From: Mycolicibacterium chlorophenolicum
Lineage (GTDB): Bacteria; Actinomycetota; Actinomycetes; Mycobacteriales; Mycobacteriaceae
Direction of reading: 5' to 3'
Length of the DNA: 64,000 nt
NCBI RefSeq assembly: GCF_001044235.1
Contig: NZ_JYNL01000064.1
Span: 1-64,000, forward strand
Shown: positions 50,683 to 60,124 of the stretch, piece after piece
Layout of the letters: the number at the start of each line of letters is the position of its first letter
Numbering within the stretch: position 1 is the first letter of the stretch
Made by a program: the position numbers and the translations under genes
The notes under the pieces: model-generated
What the model was told of the DNA's origin: nothing
The model's input: the letters and a program-made list of their open reading frames with translations, nothing else
Databases searched by the model: none

Positions 50683-51810
50683 CTACAGCGCCCGGCGCCG
50701 GCCCAGCGTCGCCGTCGCCGACTTCTGCTCGGTTTTCTTCGGGGTGCCGTAGTAACCGTCGGTGAAGCGGCCGGGCTGATCCTTGGCCGCCCGCGCCGCC
50801 CGCCCGTCGTCCCCGTGATCGTGATCGTGCCCGTGGTCATGGTCGTGCCCGTGCCCGTGGTCGTGGTCATGCGGGTGCGGGTGCCTGTCCGGCACGGTCG
50901 CGTTCGGATCGACCAGCCGCGGCAATGCCTCCAGCGACTTGCGAACGTCCTTGTCGTACTTGACCACCACCGACACGGTGTCCGACAGCACCCGGGCCGA
51001 CAGCTCGTCGACGCCGAGCACCGCCAGCGTGCGGGCCCAGTCGATGGTCTCCGAGATGCTGGGCGCTTTGCGCAGTTCCAGCTCCCGCAGGCCGCGGACG
51101 ATGTCGACGAGCTGGGCGGCCAGCGCGTCGGTCAGCCCGGTGTTCTTGGACCGCACGATCTCCAGTTCGCGCTCGGCGGCCGGGTAGTCCAGGAACAGGT
51201 GCAGGCAGCGCCGCTTCAGCGCGGCCGCCAGGTCGCGGGTGTTGTTCGACGTCAGGATCACGTAGGGGGCGTGCTCGGCGACGAACGTCCCGATCTCGGG
51301 CACCGACACCTGGTATTCGCCGAGCAGTTCGAGTAGCACGGCCTCCAGCGCTTCGTCGGCCCGGTCGATCTCGTCGATCAGCAGGACCACCGGTTCCGGT
51401 GAGCGCACGGCCTCCAGCAGGGGCCGCGGCGCCAGGAACCGGTCGGAGAAGAACACGCTCTCCTGGGCCCCGATCCGGTCCACCGCCTCCTCGAGATCGA
51501 CTGCGTCCGAGACGATCTGGCCGATCTTCTCGCGCAGGATCTGGGTGTAGAGCAGCTGCTTGCCGTAGTCCCACTCGTAGAGGGCCTTGGTCTCGTCCTG
51601 GCCCTCGTAGCACTGCAGCCGCAACAGCCGGCGCCCGGTGGCGGCGGCCAGCGCCTTCGCCAGCTCGGTCTTGCCGACGCCGGCCGGACCCTCGACGAGG
51701 AGCGGCTTGTCCAGCCGGGTCTGCAGGAACACCGTGGTGGCCAGGCGCTCGTCGGCGATGTATCCCTCGCCGGCGAGCGCCTCGCGTACCGCTTCTACGG
51801 AGTCGAACAT
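50683..51810 (-). CDS. MoxR-type AAA+ ATPase with His-rich tail
   Basis: A 375-residue AAA+ ATPase. Walker A is GPAGVGKT, Walker B VVLLIDEIDRADE, and sensor I ILTSNNTRDLAAALKRRC. After the lid domain the C-terminus carries about 25 residues alternating His and Asp (HDHDHGHGHDHDHGHDHDHG), an evident metal-binding tail, then a basic end. With the VWA gene downstream it should act as a metal chelatase or activase; the upstream gene encodes a methanol dehydrogenase. ATG 51810 starts two bases after the dehydrogenase stop. Family members are normally near 290-300 residues, so the tail is an extension. Confidence 0.92.
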   Translation of the reverse strand: MFDSVEAVREALAGEGYIADERLATTVFLQTRLDKPLLVEGPAGVGKTELAKALAAATGRRLLRLQCYEGQDETKALYEWDYGKQLLYTQILREKIGQIVSDAVDLEEAVDRIGAQESVFFSDRFLAPRPLLEAVRSPEPVVLLIDEIDRADEALEAVLLELLGEYQVSVPEIGTFVAEHAPYVILTSNNTRDLAAALKRRCLHLFLDYPAAERELEIVRSKNTGLTDALAAQLVDIVRGLRELELRKAPSISETIDWARTLAVLGVDELSARVLSDTVSVVVKYDKDVRKSLEALPRLVDPNATVPDRHPHPHDHDHGHGHDHDHGHDHDHGDDGRAARAAKDQPGRFTDGYYGTPKKTEQKSATATLGRRRAL

Positions 51811-51812
51811 CG

Positions 51813-53105
51813 TTACGGCAGCAGCTCGTCGAGGCTGCCGTTCATGCAGTGCTCGACCACGGGGCGCACGGTGTCGAACGTGCACTCCTTGGCGTTGCCC
51901 GGGGTGCATGCGTCGCCGAGGACGTGGTTGGTGATGCGGTCGACGTCTGCCTTGTCGCCCTTGATCACCGGGGCGTTCTCGTAGAACTTCGTCGGGCCCT
52001 GGCCCAGCCGGTTCTTCGAGTAGCTGTCCTGCTTGACGTCGACGAAGCGCTCGATGATGTTGACGTCGCGCAGCAGCCGGATCGCTGCGGCCAGTGCGGC
52101 GTCGGCGGCCTGCACGTCGGTCATGCCGTAGGTGTCGACGCCCATCGCAGCCGCGATGTCGGCGAAGCGCTTGTAGGCCACCGGCATGTTGAACGCCCAC
52201 ACCCGGGGCAGCGCGATCGCGTTGTTCAGGCCGTGGTGGGTGTCGTAGAACGCGCTGATCGCATGCGAGATCGAGTGGATGATGCCGAGCCCGCCGGAGT
52301 TGAACGCCTGCGCGGCGATGTACTGCGCGTACATCATGCCCTCGCGGCCCTTGAGATCCGTTCCGTTCCAGGTGGCTTCGCGCAGGTTCTCGGCGGTCAA
52401 CTTGATCGCGCGGATCGCGTTGCCCAGCGACGGTTCGAAGTTCAGCCGTGACACATAGGGCTCCGACGCGTGGGCGAGCACGTCGAACCCGCACTGCGCG
52501 GTGTAGTCGACGGGGCACTCGAAGTACAGCACCGGGTCGTCGACGGCCAGCGTCGCCACCGACGCGTCGTCGAACGCGACGTACTTGTGCGGGTTGTCGG
52601 GGTCGGTGGTGGTGTCGGTGATGACGTAGGCCCACGAGGTCTCCGAGCCGGTGCCCGCGGTCGTCGAGATCGCGATGTGCGGCGGGTTCTTCGGATTCTC
52701 GCTCTTGTTGAAGCCCTCGAAGTCGTTGACGTTGCGGCCGTCGTGGGCAATCGAGATGCGGGCGCCCTTACACGCGTCGTGGGTGGAGCCGCCGCCGATG
52801 GAGACGAAGCTGTCGCACTCGTTCTCCTGGTAGAGCTTCACCGCGTCCATGACGTTGTAGTCCTTGGGGTTGGACTCCACCTGGTCGTAGACCACGACCT
52901 CGAGTCCGTGCCACTTCAGCGACTCGGCCATGTTGTGCACGATGTCGGTGCCGCGCAGGCCGGAGCTCATCAGCAGCGTTCGCTTGAAGCCCATCTTCAG
53001 CGCTTCGGGGCCGACCATCTCGTGCGCGCCGGGGCCCATCATCGCGCGGGGGAACGGGTGAAACTCTTTGATCGGGAACGGTTTGAGTAGATCTTCGACC
53101 TTCAT
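51813..53105 (-). CDS. mno: Methanol:NDMA oxidoreductase (Mno/Mdo)
   Basis: A 430-residue type III alcohol dehydrogenase that oxidises methanol and other small alcohols. It carries a tightly held nicotinamide and is thought to pass electrons to mycofactocin. Blocks: MKVEDLLKPFPIKEFHPFPR, FVSIGGGSTHDACKGARI, the metal ligands in CGFDVLAHASEPYVS and GIIHSISHAISAFYDTHHGLNN, and the family tail NRITNHVLGDACTPGN-like segment (DRITNHVLGDACTPGN). ATG 53105 is the conserved start, with AAAGGAA upstream. It heads an operon mno-moxR-VWA-adh-mnoS-mnoR; the promoter should lie in 53106-53252. Confidence 0.93.
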   Translation of the reverse strand: MKVEDLLKPFPIKEFHPFPRAMMGPGAHEMVGPEALKMGFKRTLLMSSGLRGTDIVHNMAESLKWHGLEVVVYDQVESNPKDYNVMDAVKLYQENECDSFVSIGGGSTHDACKGARISIAHDGRNVNDFEGFNKSENPKNPPHIAISTTAGTGSETSWAYVITDTTTDPDNPHKYVAFDDASVATLAVDDPVLYFECPVDYTAQCGFDVLAHASEPYVSRLNFEPSLGNAIRAIKLTAENLREATWNGTDLKGREGMMYAQYIAAQAFNSGGLGIIHSISHAISAFYDTHHGLNNAIALPRVWAFNMPVAYKRFADIAAAMGVDTYGMTDVQAADAALAAAIRLLRDVNIIERFVDVKQDSYSKNRLGQGPTKFYENAPVIKGDKADVDRITNHVLGDACTPGNAKECTFDTVRPVVEHCMNGSLDELLP

Positions 53106-53252
53106 GGCGACGGGTTCCTTTCCAGAGCCGATCTGCGGTGCGGTGGCGGTGTCGAGCACCAACATGGCACGCAGATGTGACCGGGAGAACAGCTCTGGCT
53201 CACAACCGAATCGTCGGGCAGCGCAAGTGCGGACGACCGGACAGGACCCGAC

Positions 53253-54641
53253 CTACCCGGTCGGAGAGGACTCCTTGCTCTCGCGGGTCTCGGGGGTCTC
53301 GCGGACGTCCCCGGTCGAACCGTGGTCGTCGACCATCGTGGACTCGTCGAACGGCCGGTTGCCGTCGAGGACGTCCTGCATGCGGTCGTGGTCGACGGTG
53401 TGGGTCCAGGCGCCGATCAGCACGGTGGCGACGGCGTTGCCGGAGAAGTTGGTCAGGGCGCGCGCCTCGGACATGAACTTGTCGATGCCCACGATCAATC
53501 CGATGCCGTCGAGCAGTTCGGGCCGGTGACTCTGCAAGCCGGCGGCCAGAGTGGCCAGGCCCGCGCCGCTGACTCCGGCCGCCCCCTTGGACGCGACCAT
53601 CATGAACACCAGCAGCGAGAGCTGCTCGGGGATGGACAGGGGGTTGCCCATCGCGTCGGCGATGAACAGCGAGGCCATCGTCATGTAGATCGCCGTGCCG
53701 TCGAGGTTGAACGAATACCCGGTGGGCACGACGATGCCGACGGTGGCGGGCTGCACCCCCGCATGCTCCATTTTCGCGATCAGCCGCGGCAGCGCGGACT
53801 CCGACGACGAGGTGGCGACGATCAACAGGTATTCGCGGGCCAGGTAGCGCACGAGTTTGAACACCGATGTCCCGGCCGCGACGCGCAGCAGCACGCCGAG
53901 CACGCCGAACACGAAGACGACGCAGGTGAGATAGAACGCCAGCATCAGCACGCCCATCTGGATCACCGCGTCGAACCCGGTGTCCCCCACCACCTTTGCG
54001 ATCGCTCCGAAGGCGCCGACCGGGGCCAGCCACAGGATGCCGGCCAGGATCCGGAACACCAGCTTCTGGATCAACGCGATCCCGGTGAGCAGCGGCGCTC
54101 CCGCGGTGCCCATCGCCTGGATGGCGAAACCCACCAGCAGCGCGACGAACAAGGTCTGCAGGACGTTGCCCTCGGTCAGCGACGAGAACAACGACGTCGG
54201 GATGATGTTCTGGAAGAACTCGAGCATCCCGCCCTCGGCCTGCGCCTCGCCGGCCAACTCGGCACCTGCACCCGGATCGCCCTGGAGGTTCAGCCCGGTG
54301 CCGGGGCTGATCAGGTTGCCGACGACCAGACCGATGGCCAGCGCGAAGGTCGACATCACCAGGAAGTAGCCCAGGGCCAGGCCGCCGACCTTTCCGACCG
54401 ACGCCGCCTTGCGCACCGAGCCGATCCCGATGACGATCGTGCAGAAGATGACGGGGCTGATCATCATCTTGATCAGGTTGACGAACAGCGTGCCCAGCAC
54501 GCCGAGCGCGGAGCCGGTCTCCGGCGCGACCAGTCCGACCACCACTCCGGCGACCACCGCGACGATCACCATGATGTAGAGCCAGTGCGTCCGGTCGCGC
54601 TTCTTCTCCGGCTTGGTCTGTTCGGCCTCGGTGGCTGTCAT
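53253..54641 (-). CDS. dctA: Dicarboxylate/amino acid:cation symporter (DctA-like)
   Basis: A 462-residue member of the DAACS family, which imports C4-dicarboxylates or glutamate with protons or sodium. About eight transmembrane helices plus two re-entrant hairpins are recognisable by VIFCTIVIGIGSV, the serine-rich loop IVATSSSESALPRL, VVPTGYSFNLDGTAIYMTMA (NLDGT motif), and GAGLATLAAG. A helical insertion around 130-150 (GAELAGEAQAEGG) and an acidic C-terminal tail are extra. ATG 54641 has a strong GGGAGG site. It lies between mno and the egt operon, with no obvious link to either. Confidence 0.94.
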   Translation of the reverse strand: MTATEAEQTKPEKKRDRTHWLYIMVIVAVVAGVVVGLVAPETGSALGVLGTLFVNLIKMMISPVIFCTIVIGIGSVRKAASVGKVGGLALGYFLVMSTFALAIGLVVGNLISPGTGLNLQGDPGAGAELAGEAQAEGGMLEFFQNIIPTSLFSSLTEGNVLQTLFVALLVGFAIQAMGTAGAPLLTGIALIQKLVFRILAGILWLAPVGAFGAIAKVVGDTGFDAVIQMGVLMLAFYLTCVVFVFGVLGVLLRVAAGTSVFKLVRYLAREYLLIVATSSSESALPRLIAKMEHAGVQPATVGIVVPTGYSFNLDGTAIYMTMASLFIADAMGNPLSIPEQLSLLVFMMVASKGAAGVSGAGLATLAAGLQSHRPELLDGIGLIVGIDKFMSEARALTNFSGNAVATVLIGAWTHTVDHDRMQDVLDGNRPFDESTMVDDHGSTGDVRETPETRESKESSPTG

Positions 54642-54693
54642 GGCGGCGTCCCTCCCCTGGTGGTGGAGCAGGGATAACCGAAAGTGCCGCCGG

Positions 54694-55776
54694 TCACACC
54701 CCCGGTACGGCCGCCAACGCTGCGGTGAGTACCTCGAGGTCGTCGTCGGTGACGTCGACGTGCGGGGAGATCCGCAGGGCCGGTCGGGTCATCACCGTGG
54801 GCGCGCGCCACAGGTCGACGTAGGTGGTCAGCACGGAGTGCTCGGCGATCAACCGGGCACGCACCTGCTCCGCATCGACGCCGTCGGGGGGCAGCGCGGT
54901 GGTGATCGCGCTGGGCTCATCGAGATCCTCGACCACCCGCCAGCCCGGAACCTGGGTCAGTGCCTGCCGGGTGGCGGCGCCGACGTCACGCAGCCGGGCC
55001 TGGATCGCCTCGGGTCCGGCAGCGATGTGCTCGCCGAGCGCGACCGAGAATCCCAGGTGCGCTCCGACGTTCGTCTCGGCATGACCGAGCCGGTTGCGCG
55101 TGTCCTCGGAAAGGAACCCGGGCCGGGTGGCGAGCACTCCCACTCCGCGCGGCCCGGCGGTCCATTTACGCGACGACGAGTACAGCGCGTCGGCGCCGAT
55201 GCCGGCGCAGTCCAGGTGCGCGAAGCCCTGCGCGGCGTCGATGATCAACGGCAGCCCCTGCGTGTGGCATGCCCCGGCGATATCGCGCACCGGCTGCACC
55301 ACCCCGCTGTGACTGCCCAGCATGGTGAAGTGGACCAGCGCGGGCGGATCGCCGGCCAGCGCGGCGCCGACGGCGTCGAGGTCGAGCCGGCCGAACCCGT
55401 CGACCGGCAGCTCCCGGATCTCGAAGCCGTGGCGCGCCATGATCGCCAGATTCGGTCCGTATTCGCTTGCCAGACAGGCGATCACACGCTCACCCGGCCA
55501 GTCGGCCAGCAGCGCGTCGAGGGCGTGGTTGGAGCCGGTGGTGAACACGACGTCCGCGTCGGCCATCCCGGTGAGCGCGCGCACCGCCGCACGGCCGGCG
55601 TCGAGCGCGGGTGCGGCCGCCTCCGCGGCGACGTAGCCGCCGACCTCGGCCTCGTGGCGGGCGTGCTGGGCTGCGGCCTCGATGGCGGCGAAGCTCTGCC
55701 GCGAGCACGCGGCGCTGTCGAGGTGCACGCCCGCGGCCGGCGGCCGCGCGGCGCGCCACGTGTCGGCGAGAGTCAC
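54694..55776 (-). CDS. egtE: EgtE, ergothioneine C-S lyase
   Basis: A 360-residue PLP fold-type I enzyme. The Schiff-base Lys is in LYSSSRKWTAGPRGVG, with LIIDAAQGFAHLD upstream. It cleaves the hercynylcysteine sulfoxide to ergothioneine, pyruvate and ammonia, the last step of the pathway. GTG 55776 overlaps the egtD stop (GTGA). It is the last gene of the egtA-B-C-D-E operon, corresponding to Rv3700c. Confidence 0.94.
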   Translation of the reverse strand: MTLADTWRAARPPAAGVHLDSAACSRQSFAAIEAAAQHARHEAEVGGYVAAEAAAPALDAGRAAVRALTGMADADVVFTTGSNHALDALLADWPGERVIACLASEYGPNLAIMARHGFEIRELPVDGFGRLDLDAVGAALAGDPPALVHFTMLGSHSGVVQPVRDIAGACHTQGLPLIIDAAQGFAHLDCAGIGADALYSSSRKWTAGPRGVGVLATRPGFLSEDTRNRLGHAETNVGAHLGFSVALGEHIAAGPEAIQARLRDVGAATRQALTQVPGWRVVEDLDEPSAITTALPPDGVDAEQVRARLIAEHSVLTTYVDLWRAPTVMTRPALRISPHVDVTDDDLEVLTAALAAVPGV

Positions 55777-56738
55777 TTGACCGCCAGCGAGAGGCCGAAG
55801 TCGCCCGCCTCGTCGGTCCACCAGTGGGTGCGCCGCAGGCCGGCCGCTTCGAGTTCACTGTCCACCCGGGACCGGCGGAACTTGCACGACACCTCGGTCA
55901 GCATCTCCTCACCGTCGCCGAAGTCGACGTCGAGGTCCAGCGCCGCGATGTGCACGGTCTGCGCGCGGGTGGACCGCAGCCACATCTCGATGCGCTCCTC
56001 GTCGGGATTCCAGCGGGCGACATGCGCGAACGCGTCGAGGTCGAAGTCGGCGCCCAGCTCCCGGTTCACCACCGCGAGCACGTTCAGATTGAAACGCGCC
56101 GTCACCCCGGCACTGTCGTCGTACGCACGGACCAGCCGTCCGGTGTCCTTGACCAGGTCGGTGCCCAGCAGCAGCGCGTCACCGGGCTGCATCATCGCCG
56201 CCACCGAGGACAGGAACTCCGACCGCGGTCCCGGCGTCAGGTTGCCGATGGTGGAGCCCAGGAACGCGACCAACCGCCGCCCGGTCGCCGGGATCTTGCC
56301 CAGGTGCTCCTCGAAATCCCCGCAGACCGCGGCGACGTCGGTGCCGGGGTATTCGGCCTCGATCGCCGCGCCCGCCGCCTCGAGCACGGTCGCATCCACG
56401 TCGAACGGGATGAAGCGGCGCAGCGCGCCGCGCCCGGCCATCGCGTCGAGCAGCCTGCGCGTCTTCTCCGACGTGCCGCTGCCCAACTCGACCAGCGTGT
56501 CGGCGCCCGAGACCTCCGCGATCTCCCCGGCGCGCGCCGCGAGGATCTGCGCCTCGGCCCGCGTCGGGTAGTACTCCGGCAACCGGGTGATCTGGTCGAA
56601 CAGATCGCTGCCGACGGAGTCGTAGAACCACTTGGGCGGCAACGATTTCGGCGTGCCACCCAGCCCGTCGCGGACGTCGCGGCGCAGCGCCGCCTCGGCG
56701 GCGTCGGCGGCCAGGTAGTTCTCCAACGAGAACGTCAT
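55773..56738 (-). CDS. egtD: EgtD, histidine N-alpha-methyltransferase
   Basis: A 321-residue SAM enzyme that trimethylates histidine to hercynine. Segments: KWFYDSVGSDLFDQITRLPEYYPTRAE, SAM motif TLVELGSGTSEKTRRLLDAM, FDVDATVLEAA, and FLGSTIGNLTPG. The length equals that of the known enzyme. ATG 56738 shares one base with the egtC stop (TGATG). Confidence 0.96.
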   Translation of the reverse strand: MTFSLENYLAADAAEAALRRDVRDGLGGTPKSLPPKWFYDSVGSDLFDQITRLPEYYPTRAEAQILAARAGEIAEVSGADTLVELGSGTSEKTRRLLDAMAGRGALRRFIPFDVDATVLEAAGAAIEAEYPGTDVAAVCGDFEEHLGKIPATGRRLVAFLGSTIGNLTPGPRSEFLSSVAAMMQPGDALLLGTDLVKDTGRLVRAYDDSAGVTARFNLNVLAVVNRELGADFDLDAFAHVARWNPDEERIEMWLRSTRAQTVHIAALDLDVDFGDGEEMLTEVSCKFRRSRVDSELEAAGLRRTHWWTDEAGDFGLSLAVK

Positions 56739-57439
56739 CACGGTCCTTTCAGCGGTGTCAGCTCGACCTTCGGGCCGACGTCGTCGACGTCGACGGTGAC
56801 CAGGTGGCGATCGGGGATCTCCTGCCAGGACGGGTCGTCGTCGTAGGGTTCGCTGGCCAGTACGACGCCGTCGGGGCGGCGCAGCACCGACAGGGTGTCC
56901 CCGCAGGTGGTGGCGACCAGTCGGGATCCGTTGGCGGCCAGGATGTTCAGCCGCGCGTTCGGGTCGGCGGCGGACAGGCCCGCGATCGTGTCGCCCAGGT
57001 CGTCGAGGCCACGCTCGAAGATCAGCGCCGCCAGCAGCGCGCTGTCGTTGGTCGACTCCGCCTTCGCCGACAGCGGAAGCACCGCCCGGTCGACGAGCCC
57101 GTTGTGCGACAGCAGCCACGTCCCGTCGGTGAACGGCGCCGACGCCGACGCCTCGATCGGCATGCCGACGCTGGCCGAGCGCACCGCCGCGACCACGCAC
57201 CCGCTCACCAGGGCCGGGGCCACCGAGGCGAACGAGGCGTCGCCCCACAGCGGCGCCGCGCTGCGCCAGCGGCGAGGCTGCGGCCCGTCGAAAAACCCTG
57301 CGCCCCAGCCGTCGGCGTTCATCAGCCCGTGCTTCTGCCGACGCGGCGCGTAGGACTGCACCAGCAGACCCGACGGCGGCTCGAGCATCAGCGACGCCAG
57401 CGAGACCGGGGCACCCAGCCAGGCCAGGTGCCTACACAT
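56738..57439 (-). CDS. egtC: EgtC, gamma-glutamyl hercynylcysteine sulfoxide amidohydrolase
   Basis: A 233-residue class II glutamine-amidotransferase-fold hydrolase. Cys2 (MCRHLAWLG) is the N-terminal nucleophile after Met removal. GWGAGFF and LLSHNGLVD are family motifs. It removes the glutamate from the EgtB product. ATG 57439 overlaps the egtB stop by eight bases. Confidence 0.95.
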   Translation of the reverse strand: MCRHLAWLGAPVSLASLMLEPPSGLLVQSYAPRRQKHGLMNADGWGAGFFDGPQPRRWRSAAPLWGDASFASVAPALVSGCVVAAVRSASVGMPIEASASAPFTDGTWLLSHNGLVDRAVLPLSAKAESTNDSALLAALIFERGLDDLGDTIAGLSAADPNARLNILAANGSRLVATTCGDTLSVLRRPDGVVLASEPYDDDPSWQEIPDRHLVTVDVDDVGPKVELTPLKGP

Positions 57440-58721
57440 CCCACGCCAGCCGCACGCCCGAGAAGATCTGCCTGCGGATCGGGTGGTCCCAGTTGCGGAA
57501 GCTCGGCCGCAGGATGCCGGCCGCCACCGCCCACGAGCCGCCGCGCAGCACCCGGTAGTCGCCCGAGGCGACGCCGTCGAAGAACGGCGCCGAGTACTGC
57601 TCGTAGACCATCGGGGTGAAGCCCGGCCACGGCCGCAGCGTGGAGGTGGTCCACTCCCACACGTCGCCCAGCATCTGTTCGGCGCCGTACGCCGACGCCC
57701 CGCCCGGATACGCCCCGACCGGCGCGGGGCGCAGCGCGCTCCCACCGAGGTTCGCCCGCTCGGACGTCGGTTCGGCTCCGCCCCACGGGAAGCGGCGGCG
57801 GACGCCGGCGGCGGGATCCCACGCGCACGCCTTCTCCCACTCGATCTCGGTGGGCAGCCGCGCCCCGGCCCACGCCGCGTACGCCTCGGCTTCGAAGAAG
57901 TCGACGTGCTGCACCGGTTCGTCGGCCGGGATGTCCTCGACGTGCCCGAAGCGGGTGCGCGTGCCGTCACCGTTCCAGAACAGGGGCGCGGTCAGCCCGG
58001 CCTGCTGCCGGTGCGCCCAGCCCGCCTCGGACCACCAGCGCGGCTGGTCGTAGCCGCCGTCGTCGATGAACGCGCGCCATTCGCCGTTGGTGACGGGCAC
58101 CCGGCCGATGCGGAAGGCAGGGACGTCGGCGACGTGGGCGGGGCGTTCGTTGTCCAGCGAGAAGGGCTCGGCGACGGGGTCGACGCCGAGCACGAACGTG
58201 CCCGCCGGTACCTCGACCGACGTGCCGGCCAGCCCGGCCCGACCCGCCGGCAGCGCCGCGCCCCGGTCGAGAAGCGGTGCGCCCGAGCGCAGGTTCAGCG
58301 CCTGCAGCATCGTCTCGTCGTGCTGGTTCTCATGGCTGACGACCATGCCGAACGTGAACGCGTCGGGGTGTCCTTCGGGCAGCGCGTCGAGCGCGTCGAG
58401 CACCTTGCCGCGCACGGTCGCGCAGTACGCGCGGGCGTCGGCAGGCGGCAGCAGCGGCAGGTCGACCCTGGCGGTCCGGGAGTGGACGAACGCGTCGTAG
58501 AGCTGATCGACCTGCCGGGACAACAGCCCCGGACGGTCGGGGTTGCCGCCGCGCAGCAGCCACAGCTCCTCTTGCTGACCGATGTGCGCGAGATCCCACA
58601 CCAGCGGGCTCATCAGCGGGTCGTACTGCCGGCGCACCTCGGCGTCGTCGAAGTCGACCAGGCGCAGGGTGCGGTCCCTGGCTTTGGTCAGTTCCTCGGC
58701 CAGCACCTCGCGTGACGTCAC
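57432..58721 (-). CDS. egtB: EgtB, hercynine oxygenase (sulfoxide synthase)
   Basis: A 429-residue non-haem iron enzyme that joins hercynine and gamma-glutamylcysteine with oxygen. An N-terminal DinB-like bundle supplies iron ligands: His in MSPLVWDLAHIGQQEE, and the HxxxH-type pair HENQHDETMLQ. The C-terminal FGE-sulfatase fold is visible in VTNGEWRAFIDDGGY, RLPTEIEWEKAC, and LGDVWEWTTSTLRPWPGF...RVLRGGSW. GTG 58721 overlaps the egtA stop (GTGA). Confidence 0.96.
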   Translation of the reverse strand: MTSREVLAEELTKARDRTLRLVDFDDAEVRRQYDPLMSPLVWDLAHIGQQEELWLLRGGNPDRPGLLSRQVDQLYDAFVHSRTARVDLPLLPPADARAYCATVRGKVLDALDALPEGHPDAFTFGMVVSHENQHDETMLQALNLRSGAPLLDRGAALPAGRAGLAGTSVEVPAGTFVLGVDPVAEPFSLDNERPAHVADVPAFRIGRVPVTNGEWRAFIDDGGYDQPRWWSEAGWAHRQQAGLTAPLFWNGDGTRTRFGHVEDIPADEPVQHVDFFEAEAYAAWAGARLPTEIEWEKACAWDPAAGVRRRFPWGGAEPTSERANLGGSALRPAPVGAYPGGASAYGAEQMLGDVWEWTTSTLRPWPGFTPMVYEQYSAPFFDGVASGDYRVLRGGSWAVAAGILRPSFRNWDHPIRRQIFSGVRLAWDV

Positions 58722-59992
58722 AGTTCCCCTTCTGCCAGTTGGGTGACCGCCTCCGCGATCCCGTAGGAGACCACCCGGTCGGCGAAGTCGTCGGCCGGGC
58801 AGCGTCCGCGTTCGACGGAACGCACCAGCTGTTCGATCGATTCCGTCAGTGCCGCCGGGGCGCGCTCGGCCGCCGCGGTCACGCACGTCACCGCGGCCTC
58901 GTGCAGGTGCCGGTCGGCCAGCCCCTCCCGCGCCGCCCGGTCCCACGCCGTGTCGACGTGCTCGGTGGCCTCGGCGGCGACATCGGCGGCCACCGGATCG
59001 TCGAGCAGCGTGCTGAGCGTCCACGCCACGGCGGGCCACAGCGCGTCCGACACGCTGTCCAGGTAGCGGATCTCGAGGAACCCGCGCGGCCGCACGGGCG
59101 GGAAGAGCGTGGTCAGGTGGTATTCCAGATCCGCGATGGTGGGCCGCCGACCGCCGAGCAGCACCCGCCCGTCGGCCCAGTCCGCGAACGGCACCCACTC
59201 GGTGACCGGTTCGGGGTCGGGGTTGTGCACGAGCATGACGGGCGCCCGCAGCGCGTAGCGCGCCCAGTCGCTGGCCGGGTCGTCGCCGCTGGCCCCCAGG
59301 ACGGGCCCGCACCGCGCCGAGTCGAGCTGGCCCCACACGCGCTGGCGGGTGGACTGCCAGCCGGTGAAGCCACCGCCGAGCATCGGCGAGTTCGCGGCGA
59401 CGGCGATCATCGTGGGTCCCAGCGCGTGGGCCAGCCGCACCCGGTCGGCCCACTGGGTGCGCGGGCCCGATTCGACGTTGACCTGGATCGAGGCCGTGGA
59501 CGTCATCATCGCCGCGCCGGCGTCGGCGGTGCCGCTGGCTTCGAAGAATTGCTCCATCGCGAGGTAGCGCCCGCCCGGGTTCACCCGCCGTGCCGGCCGC
59601 AACGGGTCGGCGCCGAGCAGGACCAGGCCGAAACCCGCCTGGTGGAACGCGGTGCGCAGCGCCGTCCGGTCAGACGTCATCGCCGCGATCGCGGCGTCCG
59701 GTCCGGCCGCCGGCGGCCCGGACAGTTCCACCGCGCCGCCCGGTTCGACGGTGACCATGCTTCCGCCCGGAAGGGCGGGCAGCGCGGCGATCACCGAGGT
59801 CAGCTCGTCCCATCCGGGCCGGCGTCCCGGATCGGCCAGCGCGAAGCAGTGCGCCTCGATCTCCAGCCCCACCCCACCGACCGGACCGTCGGTGAGACAT
59901 CGTTCGACAAGGTGTTCGCCGGCGGCTTCAGCGCTGGTCAGCGCGTTGTCGGCGCAGCCGGTGACCCCGTCACACGGCATCGTGCGGCCCAT
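58718..59992 (-). CDS. egtA: EgtA, glutamate-cysteine ligase
   Basis: A 424-residue GCS2-type ligase that makes gamma-glutamylcysteine for EgtB. Segments: VGGVGLEIEAHCFAL, VTVEPGGAVELSGPPAAG, MMTSTASIQVNVESG, and RPRGFLEIRYLDSVSD. It is the first gene of the operon, and all downstream genes overlap. Start ATG 59992, with ATG 59980 possible. It corresponds to Rv3704c. About 130 non-coding bases separate it from the next gene upstream. Confidence 0.94.
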   Translation of the reverse strand: MGRTMPCDGVTGCADNALTSAEAAGEHLVERCLTDGPVGGVGLEIEAHCFALADPGRRPGWDELTSVIAALPALPGGSMVTVEPGGAVELSGPPAAGPDAAIAAMTSDRTALRTAFHQAGFGLVLLGADPLRPARRVNPGGRYLAMEQFFEASGTADAGAAMMTSTASIQVNVESGPRTQWADRVRLAHALGPTMIAVAANSPMLGGGFTGWQSTRQRVWGQLDSARCGPVLGASGDDPASDWARYALRAPVMLVHNPDPEPVTEWVPFADWADGRVLLGGRRPTIADLEYHLTTLFPPVRPRGFLEIRYLDSVSDALWPAVAWTLSTLLDDPVAADVAAEATEHVDTAWDRAAREGLADRHLHEAAVTCVTAAAERAPAALTESIEQLVRSVERGRCPADDFADRVVSYGIAEAVTQLAEGEL

Positions 59993-60124
59993 ATCAGCCG
60001 TCCTCTTTCGATCGTTGACGCTCGCTGCCTGACGAGTCTTCCCCTTTATCTTCCAGAGCGCACCGACAATTTCCGGCCGTCGGCGGGTGACACATGGATG
60101 ACGTGTCCGCCCACGGCCGCGGCG

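Noticed and set aside
50810..50885. Short tandem repeat tract
   Set aside because: It encodes the His/Asp tail of the MoxR-type ATPase in frame.
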